Below are positions 19,467-33,277 of a stretch of DNA of 64,000 nt, one piece after another. The translations under genes and the position numbers were made by a program. How positions within the stretch are numbered: position 1 is the stretch's first letter; every line of letters starts with the position of its first letter. Below the pieces are notes generated by a model. That model saw only the letters and a program-made list of their open reading frames with translations, made no database searches and had not been told where the DNA came from. Source of the DNA: Neurospora intermedia (taxonomy: Eukaryota > Ascomycota > Sordariomycetes > Sordariales > Sordariaceae); the NCBI GenBank assembly GCA_037102815.1, contig BTPP01000010.1, forward strand, positions 372,001 through 436,000, given 5' to 3'.

Positions 19467-22400
19467 CTATGGCTCTCCATCGTACTTGAGAACCAACTCT
19501 TCGATCTTGGGTATCAACTCGGGTAGTCTAAACGGTTTGGAAATGACGTCATCCTACACAGAAGAAAAAATATCGGTTAGCCGACATTCCTCGCTCTTTC
19601 GTTACTCCCGGAAAAAAGAATGCTGATCATCAACAGAGAGAAGAAAAGGGGAGAAGAAAAAGGGAGAGAGAGGAAGAGAGAGAGCTTACCACACCAGCGG
19701 CCCTGGCACTTTCGACCTGCTCAGGCCGTGCGTACGCAGTGACGGCAATAATGGGAATATGCCGCGTAATGACGCCCACATTTTCTAGACGACGAATTTC
19801 GCGGGTGCAGCTCATTCCGTCCATGACTGGCATCTCGAGATCCATGAGGATGACAGAAATGTTGTTGTTGCTGTTTTCTTCACCATCAGGCGAGCCATCA
19901 GTTCCGCCATCGTTTGCGGCCTTCTTGTTGCTCTTCGGGAGCGCTGATGCAGCATCGTCCGTCGCAGCGATCTCCTTATTCCAGAAGCGTGACTTTCGCA
20001 ACTCCACCAAGGCCTCTCTGCCATGGTTGGCCACGAACGTGTTATTACCCGACAGTTGCAACTGACGCTGCAAGACTCTCTGGTTTACCAAATTATCTTC
20101 GACGATGAGGACGTCTAGGGATCTTGTCTGGGTGGTATCGGCGATAACGGGAGCGGATTGTGTTCTAGTAGGTGGCGCATGTGATCGGCCGTGTCCGAGG
20201 AGAGAGAATGCGGCTGATGATGATGACCGGTGGCTGATCTGACCCTGTGTTTGGGCATTGACACGCTGCTGAAGTGGCTGGATGGACATCGAGTTGTCGA
20301 CAACAGTCGGAACCGGCTGCGGGTTCTCCGCTTTACGACTCTTGACATAGAAAGCAAACGTGCTTCCCTCGCCCTTCTCCGAATAGACTCCAATCTGTCC
20401 GCCTTGCAACTCGGTTAGTATCCTGCAGATGAAGAGACCTAGGCCAGAGCCGCCGTATTGGACGTGTGTTCGGGGGCTAGTCTGAGAAAACCGCTGGAAG
20501 AGGATCTTCTTCTCATTCTCATCTAAGCCCGGTCCGGTGTCTGAAACTGCCAAATGCAGGTTGATCTTCTCGCCGGTAGCCCACTCTGCGTCGTCCGTAA
20601 GATCCTCTTGGTCTGGATGCCGTGGTGGGAAATACGAAAGCCCGGCCGATGACACATCCTTTGAGGCACCTAGGTTGATGGTAATTGCCCGTGTTGGTCG
20701 GCCTTGGGTGAACTTGATGGCGTTAGTCATTAGGTTGATGAGGACCTGTTTTAGGCGTGATGGGTCCAACTTCACCCAGTCAATTTCGAGATTGCGATAG
20801 GACTGCTCGATCTGGAAATGACCCGTGATATCATTGGAATTGAGTTCGGCTTCAAACATCTTCAAAACTTCCTCCACAACCTGGACTGGCTGAACATCGA
20901 CTGGTGTCACAAGCAAGAGCTGCGAGTCAAGTTTCGAGAGAGTCAAGATGTCGTCGACGATTCGCTTTTGGTGGCTGGCGCAGAGAGAGATGGTGTTGGC
21001 AGCTTCCAGGCAGCTATCAATCAACGTCTCCAAAGTGTCGGGCCCTCGGAACGCCGGATTCTCTTGTCGAAACCTGTTAAGTCCCGAGGCGATTTCGTCG
21101 GCACACTGAAGAATGGCACTGAGAGGATTTCGCATCTCGTGGCTGGTAATGTCGATGAAGTTTTCTTGTTGCCGCTTGAGTTCAACAGCCTCATCGCGTC
21201 TTCGTTTCTGGAAGTCCTCGGCCCACTTTTGCTGCGAAATATCGGTTATACATCCGAAGATGCTCTTGAGCTCACCGGTTTCGTCTCGTTCGGGATACGC
21301 GCTCATCAGAGCCCATGTATCAACGGTGTGACCATCGACAATTTTCCGCGTACCATTGAATCGAAACTCGTAAGTCACCGGTACCTTCTCCTGGACCAAG
21401 TGACGCCAGACATTCACAACGCCTTCGCGATCTTCGTCCCTTATGCTCTGCATCCAAGCGTCGAGAGTGCTTGCGCTCCGTTCATGCCCAGAGATCCTCC
21501 ACCACATTTCGTTACAGTAATTGATGCGTCCATGACTGTCGGCGATGAACAAACCAACCGGGCCCAGTTCTGCCATGCGCGCAAAGCGATATTCACTTTC
21601 AACAGCCTCTTGTGTTCGAAGATGAAGCTGCATGGAAAGCTGTTGCCTATCCAGGGCAGCTAAGCGTGCAGCCCGCTGACCTCGCTTTATTTCCTCCTCG
21701 TATAAAAAGACCGACGCCATAGATGTCGCAAGTTGGCGGGAGAGCAGGTTGACAAATAGCTCAAAATCCTCATCGTACTGCCGTCGAGGGTTAACACCAA
21801 GCACGATGAATCCAACAACCATATCTCCAGCCGTCGTAGGATGGACGGGAAAGACAACAATCGTCCGACAAGGGTCACCGAATCCTCTCCAGTCAAAACC
21901 TTTGATCAACTCGTGGGGTAAGCTGCCATCGTCTTCGCTTAGAATAATGGGGTTGCCTGGATGTGCCATGGAGTCTCTCATATATGGCGCAAAACCCTCA
22001 TCGCTAGTGCGCAAGTCGATCGATTGAACAGCAGTGGGATGTCCCTCGGGAACACCGACGGAGCCCTCCAGTGTGATCTGAGGTGGATTCGTAACACTGC
22101 CAGAGTTGATAGACGCAACCTCGCTCTCGGGATCCTCCGAAACCGAATAAACGAGGGCAAAGGGTACATCGAGTCCATTGTACTCTAGACCCTGCAGAAG
22201 CATACTCCAGAAGCCTTTCACGTCGCGGGCCTCCGACGTCCTTACTCCCACCTCGCGAAGGGTCAGCATCCGCCGCTCGTTGATCTTCCGCCGGGTATTT
22301 TCGAAGGCTGGGTTGTAAAGTGCGACAACCGTGCCATCACCGCCGACCAAGGGAATAATGCCCCAGTTGAAAAAGGTTTCCTCCAAAAATCCATGCCGTG

Positions 22401-24228
22401 TTATGAACAACCCGTCATCGTGCTTCATCGTCGCGCTACCGTCATTCCATGCGGCATCGAAGACTGGTTCAATCTCATCCCAAATTTCTGCCCACGCATC
22501 TTTGTACCTGGCGCCCATCAACTGCGGATGTTTCTTCCCGGCAAGCGCAATGTAGGCTTCGTTGTAAATGGCGACAAACTCCTCACCCCAATACAGCGCT
22601 GCTGGATGGGGGCTGCCCATGATCATGTTTGACATGATGCGCAGATCCGCTGGCCACTCCTCAACAGGCCCCAACGGCGTAGATGCCCAGTCCACAGAGC
22701 GTGCGAAGCGGTGATGAGGGCCAAGATTTGGGTCGTCGACGGGAATTCGCGTCCAGTCGAAAGTCGTATAAACCTGCGACATGGGGATAACCATGGGCAG
22801 TTCGTTCAGACCTGCCAGGGAGGTGTCGATGATTGTCCTCGAAGGACTCCTAGGCTCCGAATATGACCTTTGGCGCGGTGAACCGACTTCCTCCATCGGG
22901 CCGAAATAATCCACAGAATCTCCACGCTCGGGCGAAAGTTCGCGTGCTGATATTGAGCCGCGTGAACTCCGGCTCAGGACTGGGGGCAGCTGTGTTTTGG
23001 GGCTCGGCGTCGTCGGTGTCACGGAGACGATGTTGCTATGTCCTGTAACAACTCGAAACCGCTTTCTGAGAGTCGAACACGTCCAATTGATTCCGCCAAA
23101 CGTTGTGCATGTCGGAGCCAAGCGGATCGACTCGGTGTTTGCCTCGGGACTCATCACCCAATGCTTGAAATGGGCGAACTCGAAACTATCTGCTTCTGCA
23201 TCTGCCGTGTCCCCATTGAGGAGCTCCAAAACACTAGTTGAGGCTTTGAGGGAAGGGTTAGCATACACAATGTGCAACAAGCCCGAGCTGACATTGAAAG
23301 GGTTTGCAAGGTCGACGATAAATACCGGCCTGGGGTCTTGGTCCAAGAGTTCAGTGGCAGGTATCGCCTGGAGCGCCGGCGCGACTATTGCGAGAGGCCT
23401 GCCATCCAGACTACGCATCGTGCCATCTTGGGACTCTGATGAAGTCCAGCTTCCAGGAGTGCTTGAAGACCTGTTTGAACCCTGCGCCGTGGTGGCGATG
23501 ACATGACCTTTCGGCAAGCGCAGGGTCGTAACTCCATCTTGCGTTTCTTGGACGATACTCATGATGGGAGCGGCAATGCCGTTTGCGAAGAAGCCGGGCA
23601 TGCGGGGAGTCGGGGGTTGTTGCCTGGCTCGGTGTGAGAAGAACAGAGGAGACGAGACTCCGGGCAAGTGGGAAACGAGTTCGCCGTGGGTATGTGGTAA
23701 GGGTGCTAGGTGAAGACCGCCGTGTGCCACTAAAAGCGTTTGTTTCGAGGGGGAATCGAACGGTCGCAACTCTGGTTTGTCCTCGGCGGTGATCCTTTTT
23801 CCTAGTGTAAGCTGCGCGCCTCCTGGTCCAACTTCGAAGGGTGGTGTTGCTAACGGCTGCGGGTGGCCAGAGTGCCCCGAGATAGGCGGAATCGAGAGAG
23901 CACCAAGATGTTCGTGAGGCGCCTTGTTGGCTATCGGACCATGCCGTCCGCTATTCGGCGCCCAGACGCCTGGGAGTCTTCCGTCCTGGGTCCCAGCAGT
24001 TTGGTCTGAGAGGTGGTGAGTTTTCGTCCGGTCCTTTGCCTGGAGATGGTTGAGATGAGTAACCGGAACCGAGCGACCAGAAGCCGGAAAGAGGTCGGTC
24101 AACAATTGAGAGGAATTTCCGGAAACCGCTGTCGTGATGCCAAAGGCAGAAGCTTTGGGGAGGTCTGCACACGGGTTTGTAACGTCTTCAGCGGAAGTTC
24201 GGAACTTGGTCGTATCTTGCAGAGTCAT
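19467..24228 (-). CDS. dcc-1: Hybrid histidine kinase DCC-1
   Basis: Model: exon 1 24228-19690, intron 19554-19689 (136 nt, GTAAGC...GTGTAG), exon 2 19553-19467, giving 1541 aa. Order: a disordered N-terminal ~250 residues; PAS/GAF-like sensor regions (about 480-640 and 700-860); a PAS fold (about 905-1000) containing ADSHGRINYCNEMWWRISGH; HisKA with SHEMRNPLS (phospho-acceptor His 1030); HATPase with NLMTNAIKFTQ, SDTGPGLD and GGSGLGLF; and a receiver domain with VEDNLVNQ, LMDLEMPVMDG (phospho-acceptor Asp 1463) and, in exon 2, the conserved Lys of ISKPF (residue 1519). All catalytic motifs are intact. Without splicing exon 2 the receiver would lose that Lys. The protein acts as a multistep phosphorelay sensor. 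From memory, N. crassa DCC-1 (NCU00939) affects development and carotenogenesis. An N-terminal extension by an upstream exon cannot be excluded. Confidence 0.9.
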
Positions 24229-26462
24229 GAAGGGGGTCGGTGAGGAAGAGGAGTGTCCCCGCTAACTCAAAGCGGTGCTTATGGCACAGAGGCGGGCCGC
24301 ACCAAACCTTATTGCCTTGCGCGAAGGACAGACGGGAATCGTAGCCGAGATCGCCTTTGGTACCAAGTCTGTCGCTGAGCGCGGCCGTGGGCGTTGGGTG
24401 ACGGATGGGCACAAGAGAAGCTCATGCAATAGGTTGACAGACTCAAGACTGGGGCCATGGGACGGAAGCGGCGCAAATTCGTTAAAGTTCTGGGTTGGTG
24501 AAGGCTGAAGACGTGGAGCCTGTGCGGGAGCCGAAGAGGGTAGCGGAGATATGGAGTTATGAGGTATGTACGTGTTTCTTGGTCTGATGTGTGCTTTGCT
24601 GTTTTGGCTCCCTTGTTGAATCCAAACGAGGAATGGTAGCTGGGAGTAGAGGTGGAGCAAGACTGAGCTGGGAACTGGGATGTGAGAGCTCGGATCTAGA
24701 ACCTCTTGCCTCGAAAAGCAGACTCTCGGATGGAGGGTTATGCTTGTTGTCTTGGGGCCTGCCAGGTCGGATTTGGGAGCAGGTGATCAGCCGCTGTTTT
24801 GGTATTTTCCCCTTTCCGTCGTGGTTTGGCACGTATGGTAGTGGATCGGACGTCCAAGCTCTCTCTTGCGTATCAACAACCACCAACTCTCAACCCAATC
24901 TCAGGTATTAGCTGTCGAATGTAGCTCCCACTTGCGGCTTTTTGCTAAGTCCAGATCTTACTATAGGCAGGTCTTTAGGGTGACCCGAAAAGGGCCTGAA
25001 GCAAGAGACCGAGAGAGAGAGCTGAGTCGGGGGGTCCCTGTTCTGGCACACTTTTTCGTATTTGTTGGTCGGAGGCGTCTCCGTCTTTACAGTGTCCCTG
25101 ACGGTCTCTTCGCTGTGATTATGGAAAGGCGAATGTTCACGCTGTCCACCGGGAGATGATGAGAAGGCAGACCCGAGGGTTAGATCTTGACTCTCCTACT
25201 CACGTGGCCCTGCTGGCGCACCCGGGGGTATGAGGATATTAAGCGGACACGCTCCTCAAGGTGAGGACGGTGAGTGGCTGCTTCAGCAAAGAACCAAATG
25301 GTTTAAGGCTAGCAGGCGAGGGGGCAGCAATAAAAAAGAAAGTAAGAAAGAAAAGGGATAGGTAAAGAGGGTATCCGTCCCGCAGCTAGTGAGACAGGCG
25401 TAAGGTAACGTATGGAGTATGGAGTGCGTGTAGATTTTGGGTCGTATATAGGCAGAAATCACGGTAGGTATCACCTAAATCCGAGATGGCAGTCCATGTC
25501 CACGTCCACAGTCGGGCATCACCTCCCATCTCACAGAGGCGAACCAGGCACGAGGATCTAGGGCCGAACGAGAAAGAGGGTGAGGTAAGTACCGTAGCTG
25601 AGGTACCTTACGCAGGTAGCGGATACATAGGTGGGAGAGGGCAGCAGGCCGGGGTGGGCGGCTGGTAGGACGATGGATTGGAACTTCGAAGCATGTCTAG
25701 CCTAGTAGGATACTAGTGGCTGACGGCAGAGGAGCGAGACAGGAGGTGTGTGTCTGTCGCCGAAGGCGGTTTGAGATTTGGATGGACATCTCTGCCGATG
25801 TCTCGCCGCTGCTTTCCGTACCAAGGCGCACTAGGCACAAAACCGAAAGGTAAGGCAAGGTCTTGTGAGGTACCGATACCGTTCGACCTGGTATCAAGTG
25901 CAGCAAAAGGGCGCTTGGATACGGCACGGGATTGTGTCACGCACAGACGCCATCCGTCATGCCGTGTCGTATCTCGTCTTGAGTGCGTCTGCGTCTGCTG
26001 TCTTTTGAGCCTGCCTATAACTGCGTAGACGGGACGGATCGCGATGGGGACTTGGAAGGTACATATTCTCACGGGGAAAGGGCGAAGAAACGGGAGCCGC
26101 CACAGCAACCTATGCAGTGTACGTATGTAGTACATACTATGTACGAGCAAGTGGAAGCCACGCAGGGATGATGGCGGTCGATGAAGGTCCAGAGCTCAAG
26201 GTTTCCGTCTTGTGTAATTTGACTTTGCTGCCCTGACCAACCACTGCAGCTATAGTCATCTGTACGTACCCTCTAAATTGTACACTAGTGTGCCGACATA
26301 CACGAGCAATGCATTCATTTCGCACTTCATTCAACCATGACAGAAACCAGCCAATGCACTCTTTTTGCCATCACTTGCTACCCTACATAGTACACTACAG
26401 AAATCCATGAATTATTTTTCTTCCTGCAAGGAACATGGTAGATAAAACAATGGTTAAAGGGG

Positions 26463-26517
<55 letters not shown>
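26463..26517. repeat. 55-nt uninterrupted poly(A) tract
   Basis: 55 consecutive A on the + strand, preceded by GGGG and followed by GCACCGCC. It could be a poly(A) tail left by retroposition, a very long homopolymer microsatellite, or an inflated assembly call. No retroposed gene was recognised upstream. Confidence 0.9.
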
Positions 26518-26518
<1 letters not shown>

Positions 26519-28377
26519 CACCGCCATTGCCACAGATCCGCCGCCGCCGCAACCTGGCACATCCCGGCATCCAAGCAAGCAAGGCGCACTTCAAATTAGG
26601 TAGTGCACCACATGCACGGCAGCAATGTCGGCTCGCAACACGGAATTTACTGTGCACTTCACGCAGGCGTTGCGGCACGTCACATGTATCAGTCAGTGCT
26701 CTCATGCAGTATTTGGTAAACAGCGACTTCGAGACGACTTGCTTATATCAACGAACTTCAGAACCCTAGGTTTAGGCGGGCAAGATACCGAATTATTGAT
26801 ACCAACCGCAAGCTGTCATCTCCGGGTCAAAGTCACATACCAAAGCCTACTATGTATCATGTTTACAGGTAGCCGGTAAGGGGCGTAAAAAAAAAAAAAC
26901 ACCACTGCCAGATCTGTGCTGGACTGCTGCTGCTTCCAGGGCAGATCTTCTCTGACCATAAAACACACTCCCAATCAACGTCGCCCTACACCTCTGCCGG
27001 CCTCCGCTAGGGACTCTTGGGACTGCCAATCCTCCAAACTCCATCACGACTCCCCATGTTCTTACTAAACCGATCGAGATTCAGGGCTGCGGTGTGCAGA
27101 GCGACAGAGAGAGGTGGATTGGTCATCTAGTGTACACTACACGACCGCCGGCGCCGAGAAGCTATACCCAAGCTATTGCTTTTCCAGCCATGATTGCCAC
27201 CCCATTGGGACGCGTCCATGTCACTTTCTCACCGATCTTCCGACTTGCCCTGACACTGCCTGACCTCTTGGGCTATCGATGATCCGGAGTAGTGTAGATA
27301 CATGTACCTTCCCACGCCTTTTTAGCGGGCTTTTGGCGTGGGTTGGCTTTACATCGGGGTTTTGGTGAGGGTGATGCAGCGGTTCCATTGGAAGAAAAGC
27401 TGGCAAAAATCCTCGGGGCTTTTGATTTTTTTGGTATATTTCTTTTGCTTGGATGGACGTGGAAAGGGAATGCAGTGTAGATGCAAAAGTTGATTCTGGA
27501 TATGTAGGACATGATAGTCGCTTCCGCCCTCACGGGCCCTTGCCGAAGTCGACAAAGTTTCATTGCGTTGCAATAGAGGCTCAAAGGCTCTCTGTTCCAA
27601 GGCTTTGTTACAATACTAAAATTACGTGTACATAGTAGAGCTCCTCAGTGGCCCCCTCCCCCGGCCGGCCTCGTCTTCTTTGAACAGACAGGCTCAGAAG
27701 GACACAGCCGGCAGCTGGCTCGGCTGGCTGACACCATTGTGCGGTTGTGCCAACTTCGATCGCTGGGTCCGCCGATCTCGCGTTCTGGAAGGGCCCATTT
27801 CTTTCCCCCTTTGGATGCGTGAATTTCGGCGGGCCGAATCTGCCCAATGAAAAAAAATCAAGTAGTGTATGTACTGCTACGCTTTTTTTTGCCTTGTACG
27901 ATTGTTGAGAACTGATCTCCAAGGCAAGGCTTCGATTCCGGTTCCGTCCTGGAACTGGACCTGAGGAAGGAGCTTCGGCTGTGTCGCAACTTGGTTTTGA
28001 ATAGGGCTGACTGATAATTGAACAATCCCATGAGCAACAAGACCGGTTTTTCACCCAAATCCCATCTGAACAAGACCGCCTTGCCAGGTCCCTCGGGTAT
28101 AATACATACACTACATCACTGGCGGACAGCAACCACTGTTCGGCATACGACCGACCAAACTGAATCCGTTCACAAAACACGCGCATAGCATGGCAAACTA
28201 ACATCCGACCGCCCGCCGACATCCCAACCGATGTGGAAGCGGTTGAAAGTTTCAATATTTTCGGTATGAGCATGCAAAGTTTCCACGACCGGATCGCCGA
28301 TCTTCCCTTGGTTCTCGAATTTTCGGGCATCGAACCGAATGCACTCCGGCGATGTGGGAATTGCTAACATGTCACTA

Positions 28378-28554
28378 CACCAAGTACACCTCTGCCAGCG
28401 TTTACTTTGTTAGCGCGGTACCACACCACCTTACAGAATCTGACTGGTTGGCGGCGGCCATACCATTCATCTTTTGTAGGGAAGATAAAGTCATATAGCC
28501 ACTTGCAATTTACCGCACTAACAAATGTAAATGCTTGCAGAGGTGTCGGTAGTG
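28378..28554. repeat. 177-bp imperfect inverted repeat (MITE-like)
   Basis: The left arm contains ACACCTCTGCCAGCGTTTAC followed by TTTGTTAGCGCGGTA (to 28420). The right arm (about 28511-28554) is the reverse complement with a few mismatches and one indel, giving arms of about 40 bp. Extending outward, TA lies at both ends (28376-28377 and 28555-28556), compatible with a TA target duplication. There is no coding content between the arms. The exact ends are less certain than for the 18.3-kb element. Confidence 0.5.
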
Positions 28555-29810
28555 TAGAAAACCCACGGGGGCCTGCTTGGAATCGTCGATGAAATGCGCT
28601 GATGCGACAAGTGGACGTCTTAGCGCGGTTTAAGTGGTAAGTGGTATCAAAATAATGATCGATGGTGCTCAGAAGATTCAGATCTGAGCATCTTGGTTAT
28701 GCATGTGTTATGTACTATGTAAAGAGCGGCATGCCGAAGGATTGTGAATTGGAATATTCTGGACCGCAGCGTGTGCATTGTTTTCGAAGCCACCTCGTTG
28801 CTTATTTGGCCATGAGACCTGACGGCAACAGGTCACTATGCAGTCAAAAGCTACCGCAACCGGGGATATTTTCGCTGGTACACTTCCTTCTGTGTGTGCT
28901 CGGCTCAGGTGGTATCGGGACGCATGCCCAGCAGCTTTATCTCAGCGCTCAGACCACCTTGAGCTCCCGGGCGTACACGGACCTATAACGAGTACCACAG
29001 TTGTAGCATTTTATCGATAAATTGAATTTTTTTTTTTCCAAACTGGGTAATATTTGGCCCTCCGCTCAAGGAGGTCTAAGTTCAGTACGTAGTCCGAATC
29101 GCGTAGACCTTCATACAAACCAGTATTAATACTATAAATCCATCAAAATACGTCGCATTACAATAATTCTAGCTTATATTGATTGCGTAGACTAGCGTAT
29201 TTCAACGGTATTAATTTTATTATTATCAAAATAGAGGAAGACTCCCAAAATAATAATGCGCAATCTATACGTAGTCTCCCAGCCTATCTATTTATTCAAT
29301 ATTATTAGAATCGTTCCTAAGGATAGCAATTATAATATTCTACTTCCTATTCCGGCTATTATTATACTTCTTTAATAGCTAGCTATTATCGTACTTCTTT
29401 AATAACTAACTAATATTATACCTTTTCTACTATTCCCCTATCGGGAATTAGTAAATCCTCTAGTCTTTCTACTACTCCCTCCTATATTAAAGTTCTAGAA
29501 TATATATAATAGTTAAAATAGTTAGAGTAACTATAGTACGTAGAATATAATAAGAAGGATAATAACAACGAAGAAGATTCTAATCTAAAAGATTTTAATA
29601 ATAATAAGCATAATATTATTTAAACAATTCAAAATCTCTTCTCTAAACTCTACTTAAAGGCTTATTCTCGTATACGGGTAGTAATAAAGTAGGGGAGGGT
29701 CGAACGGTTAAAAAAATATAATATTAAAATCTTTTTTTACTAATTTATAAAATCTAATTATAGAATTACTTACTTTTCTAATATTATATAATAAAAGAAA
29801 ATAAAAGAAC

Positions 29811-30072
29811 TATTATAGGGCTAGCCTATAATGTGGTTGTACTGCACTGACCGCACATGTGCTACGCTAGTGCTTTATGCTATGGCCTAGAGCCGGGCAC
29901 TCGCACTGGTCACATACTTCGTCACGTGCAGTCTTACGTACGCGCGTACAGACTGGCCTGTTTAGGCTTTCGCTTATATAGCTAGTCCTTTACGTATACT
30001 TCCCTTTCTCCTCCTTTGTATAATAACGTATATTTTACCCTACCTTTAACGGTGCCTTCTCGCTCCGTAATA
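29811..30072 (+). repeat. 5' LTR of element A
   Basis: 262 bp and visibly more GC-rich than its surroundings. By eye it differs from the 3' copy at about 32 positions, all transitions, with no indels. Preceded by target duplication AGAAC. Confidence 0.92.
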
Positions 30073-30589
30073 GTTTATTATATTAAATTATTATATTATA
30101 CGCGCTTATTATTTAATAGAGGAAGATTAATTGTATTTGAATTGCGTTAATTAGTTAATTAAGATTTGTCTTTGAGCGATTAAAATAATTGTTACGATCC
30201 TAATTGTTGAATTAGGTAATTATTAAGTTGAATATTACTATTAAGTAGTTTATACTTTTTTTTTTTCTCCCTTATATTTATCCGGTGTATTAATTTAGCG
30301 ATTAATATCCAATAATATTCTCTTGCGCCTTCCTCTAATAATTAATAATTTTATTATAATTATTGTAATTAGCGCCCTTACGGCCCTCGACCCGGAGTAT
30401 TAAAATTAATTTAAAATTCTAATTTAAATATTTGAAGGTTTTAATAATTAAGCGGTTGAATTGCCTATTATCGTTCCCTTTAAATACGCTTTTAATTTCG
30501 CTAATCTTTCGGTTTTTTAGGTTTTTTTTGCGGCCTTTTATTGTTTTCTTTGTAACGATATCGTTATAGTTAGGTTTTAAATTTGAGAG

Positions 30590-32270
30590 TTCGAGGAGGA
30601 GTTTGAGTTAGTATAATACGAGTTTGTTTATTACGATAGTAATATTATTACCCTTCGAATATAGGCTACCCTTAAGGTATAAGAGTATAATAGTTAACTT
30701 TCTATATTCTAAACCTCCTATAATAATGAATTGGAGGCCGTCCGAAACTTTTACTGTAATTAGGTTAGTACTCTACAAATTTCGTACGATAATGAGATTT
30801 AGGCGATTTGTACTTCTTATTAGGATTAGATCGGTAGTTTTAATACCGATATTATTAAATTAACGAAGGAGTTTAAAGATTTCCGTACTAGCTTTAGAAA
30901 AGTTTATAAGAAGTAGGTAGAAAAATATTAGAAGGCCTTTACTAACTTTTAGAAACGCTTCGCCCCTTCAATTATTTTTACCTTCTCTAGCGGCCCTAAC
31001 GAATCTTCTAACGAACTATTTAGTAATAACGAACCTAGTAACGACGAGCCTAATATTATAGCGATTACGGACGATAGTAGCGGCTATAGGTCGGTATTAT
31101 ATATTATTATATTACCTACGTTTAATAGTAAAAGTATTATTATCGAGCGTATTATTAAGTATTATATTTAGCGCCTTCGTATTTAATTCGCTTGGTTAGA
31201 CGACCTTAAGTTATTCGATATTGAATATAAGAAGTTCTTTCTTATTGTCCGCTTTATTGAGGGTATTCCCTTCGAAGTTATTAAGATAGAGTTTATTAAA
31301 ATCCTAGAGGACTTGCCCGCTAAGTAGACTATAGTAAATATATTATTGGCGGAGTTTATTAAGAAGTATAATAATATTAATATTATCGTTTACTTTCGCT
31401 ACGAATTCGAGGAGTTGAAGATAATTAAAAGTATAAAGTAGTAAGAGTTCGAGGATGAATTTACCCGCTTTATTAACCGTTATAGCTTTAACAACGGTAT
31501 AAAGATTTATTATTTACGTTAAAAAATCTTTAAATGTATTTGTACTATTATTATTTATTAAAACCCCTAGCCTGCTAATAATAAATATAACGAATAGATT
31601 ATACTCGCTTGTAACTTTATAAAGAATTTGGAGGATAAAGACTAGTATAATAAGAATATTAACCTTTATTATAAGACCGGTACTACCGCCGCCGGTACTT
31701 CTAATACCCCCGCTTTTACTGGCGAAGTTACCGTTAATTAAAGCGGTAATACTATAGACTTCGATACTATATTTACTTCTAATATTTAGATCTTTTATAT
31801 TATCGATAATAATGTTTTTAAGTTCCGTATAAAAAACGGAATATATACCTACTGCGGTAAGAAAGGCTATTATTCGGTTGAGTGCTATTTATATATTAAT
31901 TTTAAAAAAGAGGTTAAACCCTATAATAAGAAGAAGGGTAAAGATAGGAATAGTAGTAATAATAATAGCGGTAATAATACTAATAATAATAGGGGTAGTA
32001 ATGGCGGCTAATAGTAGCTAATTTAAAGTTAGTACGGCTATAGCCAATAGCGTTTTAATTATAGCGGTGGCTATTAGGTTTACGCTATAGGTATAATTGG
32101 TATACCGGTGGGCATTCTAGTTCCCGGTACCCCTAGCCCCGGCGGTTACTATTACCCGGTCTCCGTTTATTAGCTTAGTTTTATTAGCCCGTTTATCAGT
32201 AACGAGAATAGCTCTATTTATAGTTAGAGAAATATATAGCCTTCTAACTAAATTACGCTTAGAGGTACTA
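30590..32270 (+). pseudogene. RIP-mutated gag of element A
   Basis: A discontinuous + frame with Gag-like acidic and coiled stretches, ending in a retroviral-type zinc knuckle at 31844-31885. The knuckle now reads Y-T-Y-C-G-K-K-G-Y-Y-S-V-E-C. Relative to the family pattern C-x2-C-x4-H-x4-C, the first Cys and the His have become Tyr, both explained by single RIP-type transitions. Many TAA/TAG stops interrupt the frame. Boundaries are approximate. Confidence 0.75.
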
Positions 32271-32329
32271 ATCTATTAAATATAGAAGAGGGGGGAGATA
32301 AGGGACCGTCCCCATATAGTTAAATATTA

Positions 32330-33277
32330 TTAAAATAAATAAATCTTTAGTAAATAATTGTTATAAATACCCTAATTTATTAAATCTTTCTATCTACCTA
32401 TCCTATAGATTATATAAACTATATTATTCTACCCTCGTTAATAGTAGTTGTACTATTCTTAATTTTATTAACTATTATTTTATTTTTTAATATTATTTAC
32501 CCTTCTTTAAATTATTTATCCCTAAATTATTATACTTTGCTAATAGCTAAATAAAAGGTAGTATTACCTACTTTTCTAAATTAACGATGTAGGTAGGCGT
32601 TTATTGCGAAGTAATTGATTTACTTATTTATAATTTCGCTAAAAATAACCCTATTATTTTTAACTACCCTTAGTTAATATATTATATACTTAGTATCGAT
32701 TAGCCTAGTAATTCCCTTTATTTCGGTCCTATCTACGAATAATATAGTTACCTCCCTTACGGAGTCGTTAACCGTTATACCCCTTTAGTAATTCGCTATC
32801 TATCCGTCCTTCGTTCTAATATACTCGGTATTCGTCCTATATATAAGAAGCTATTTTGTAAGAAGGTACCTAATAAAGGAGAATTAGAATTATTATAAAT
32901 AGAGTCCGCCTATTGCCTATTTATTTTTATTATTGTAAGGCGAATTACTTATTAGAAGTTTAACCGGTTTAAGAATTGTATAATTAATCGATTAAGTATT
33001 ACCCTACTTAGTAAGATTCTAACTAGCCCTAATTAAGCTTTTATATTAGTAGTCCTCCTAATAAAGCTTCGAACTCCCCGTCCGGTCCTTTACTATATTG
33101 TTAGAAGATTTTGTATTAGAATTATAGACTACCGGGTCCCAGTCTATTTCTATAGTATCCCTAGCGGTTTTATTAACCCTAATAATATTAAAGAACTCTT
33201 TATAGTAAATTTTAATTAGTTGGCCGAAACGTATAAGTTTTATATTATTTGTATAATTAAGGCTAATATAGAGGAGG
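32330..33277 (+). pseudogene. RIP-mutated protease region of element A (5' part of pol)
   Basis: A heavily mutated + frame between the gag relict and element B. Order and length fit an aspartic protease region; no intact catalytic motif was found. It ends at target duplication GGAGG (33273-33277) where element B entered; the sequence resumes at 42120. Boundaries and the protease label are inferred from position. Confidence 0.5.

Larger units (their letters stand above)
24229..29020. other. Long non-coding interval upstream of dcc-1
   Basis: About 4.8 kb without a convincing gene. The first kilobase probably contains the dcc-1 promoter and a long 5' leader; several minus-strand leader frames occur at 24262-24660. 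A 240-codon minus-strand frame (27608-28330) has a Cys/Ser-rich, unstructured translation and was not accepted. Notable elements are the poly(A) tract at 26463, the inverted repeat at 28378-28554, and an A12 run near 26887. The right end borders the AT-rich island. Confidence 0.5.

Noticed and set aside
27920-27945. GGCTTCGATTCCGGTTCC as a tRNA B box
   Set aside because: No matching A box or cloverleaf arms could be folded around it. No tRNA gene is supported anywhere in the window.
27608-28330. 240-codon minus-strand open frame
   Set aside because: Unstructured Cys/Ser-rich translation, no domain, no splice partners, and it crosses compositionally mixed intergenic DNA. It is long enough to merit an RNA-seq look but not to be called a gene.
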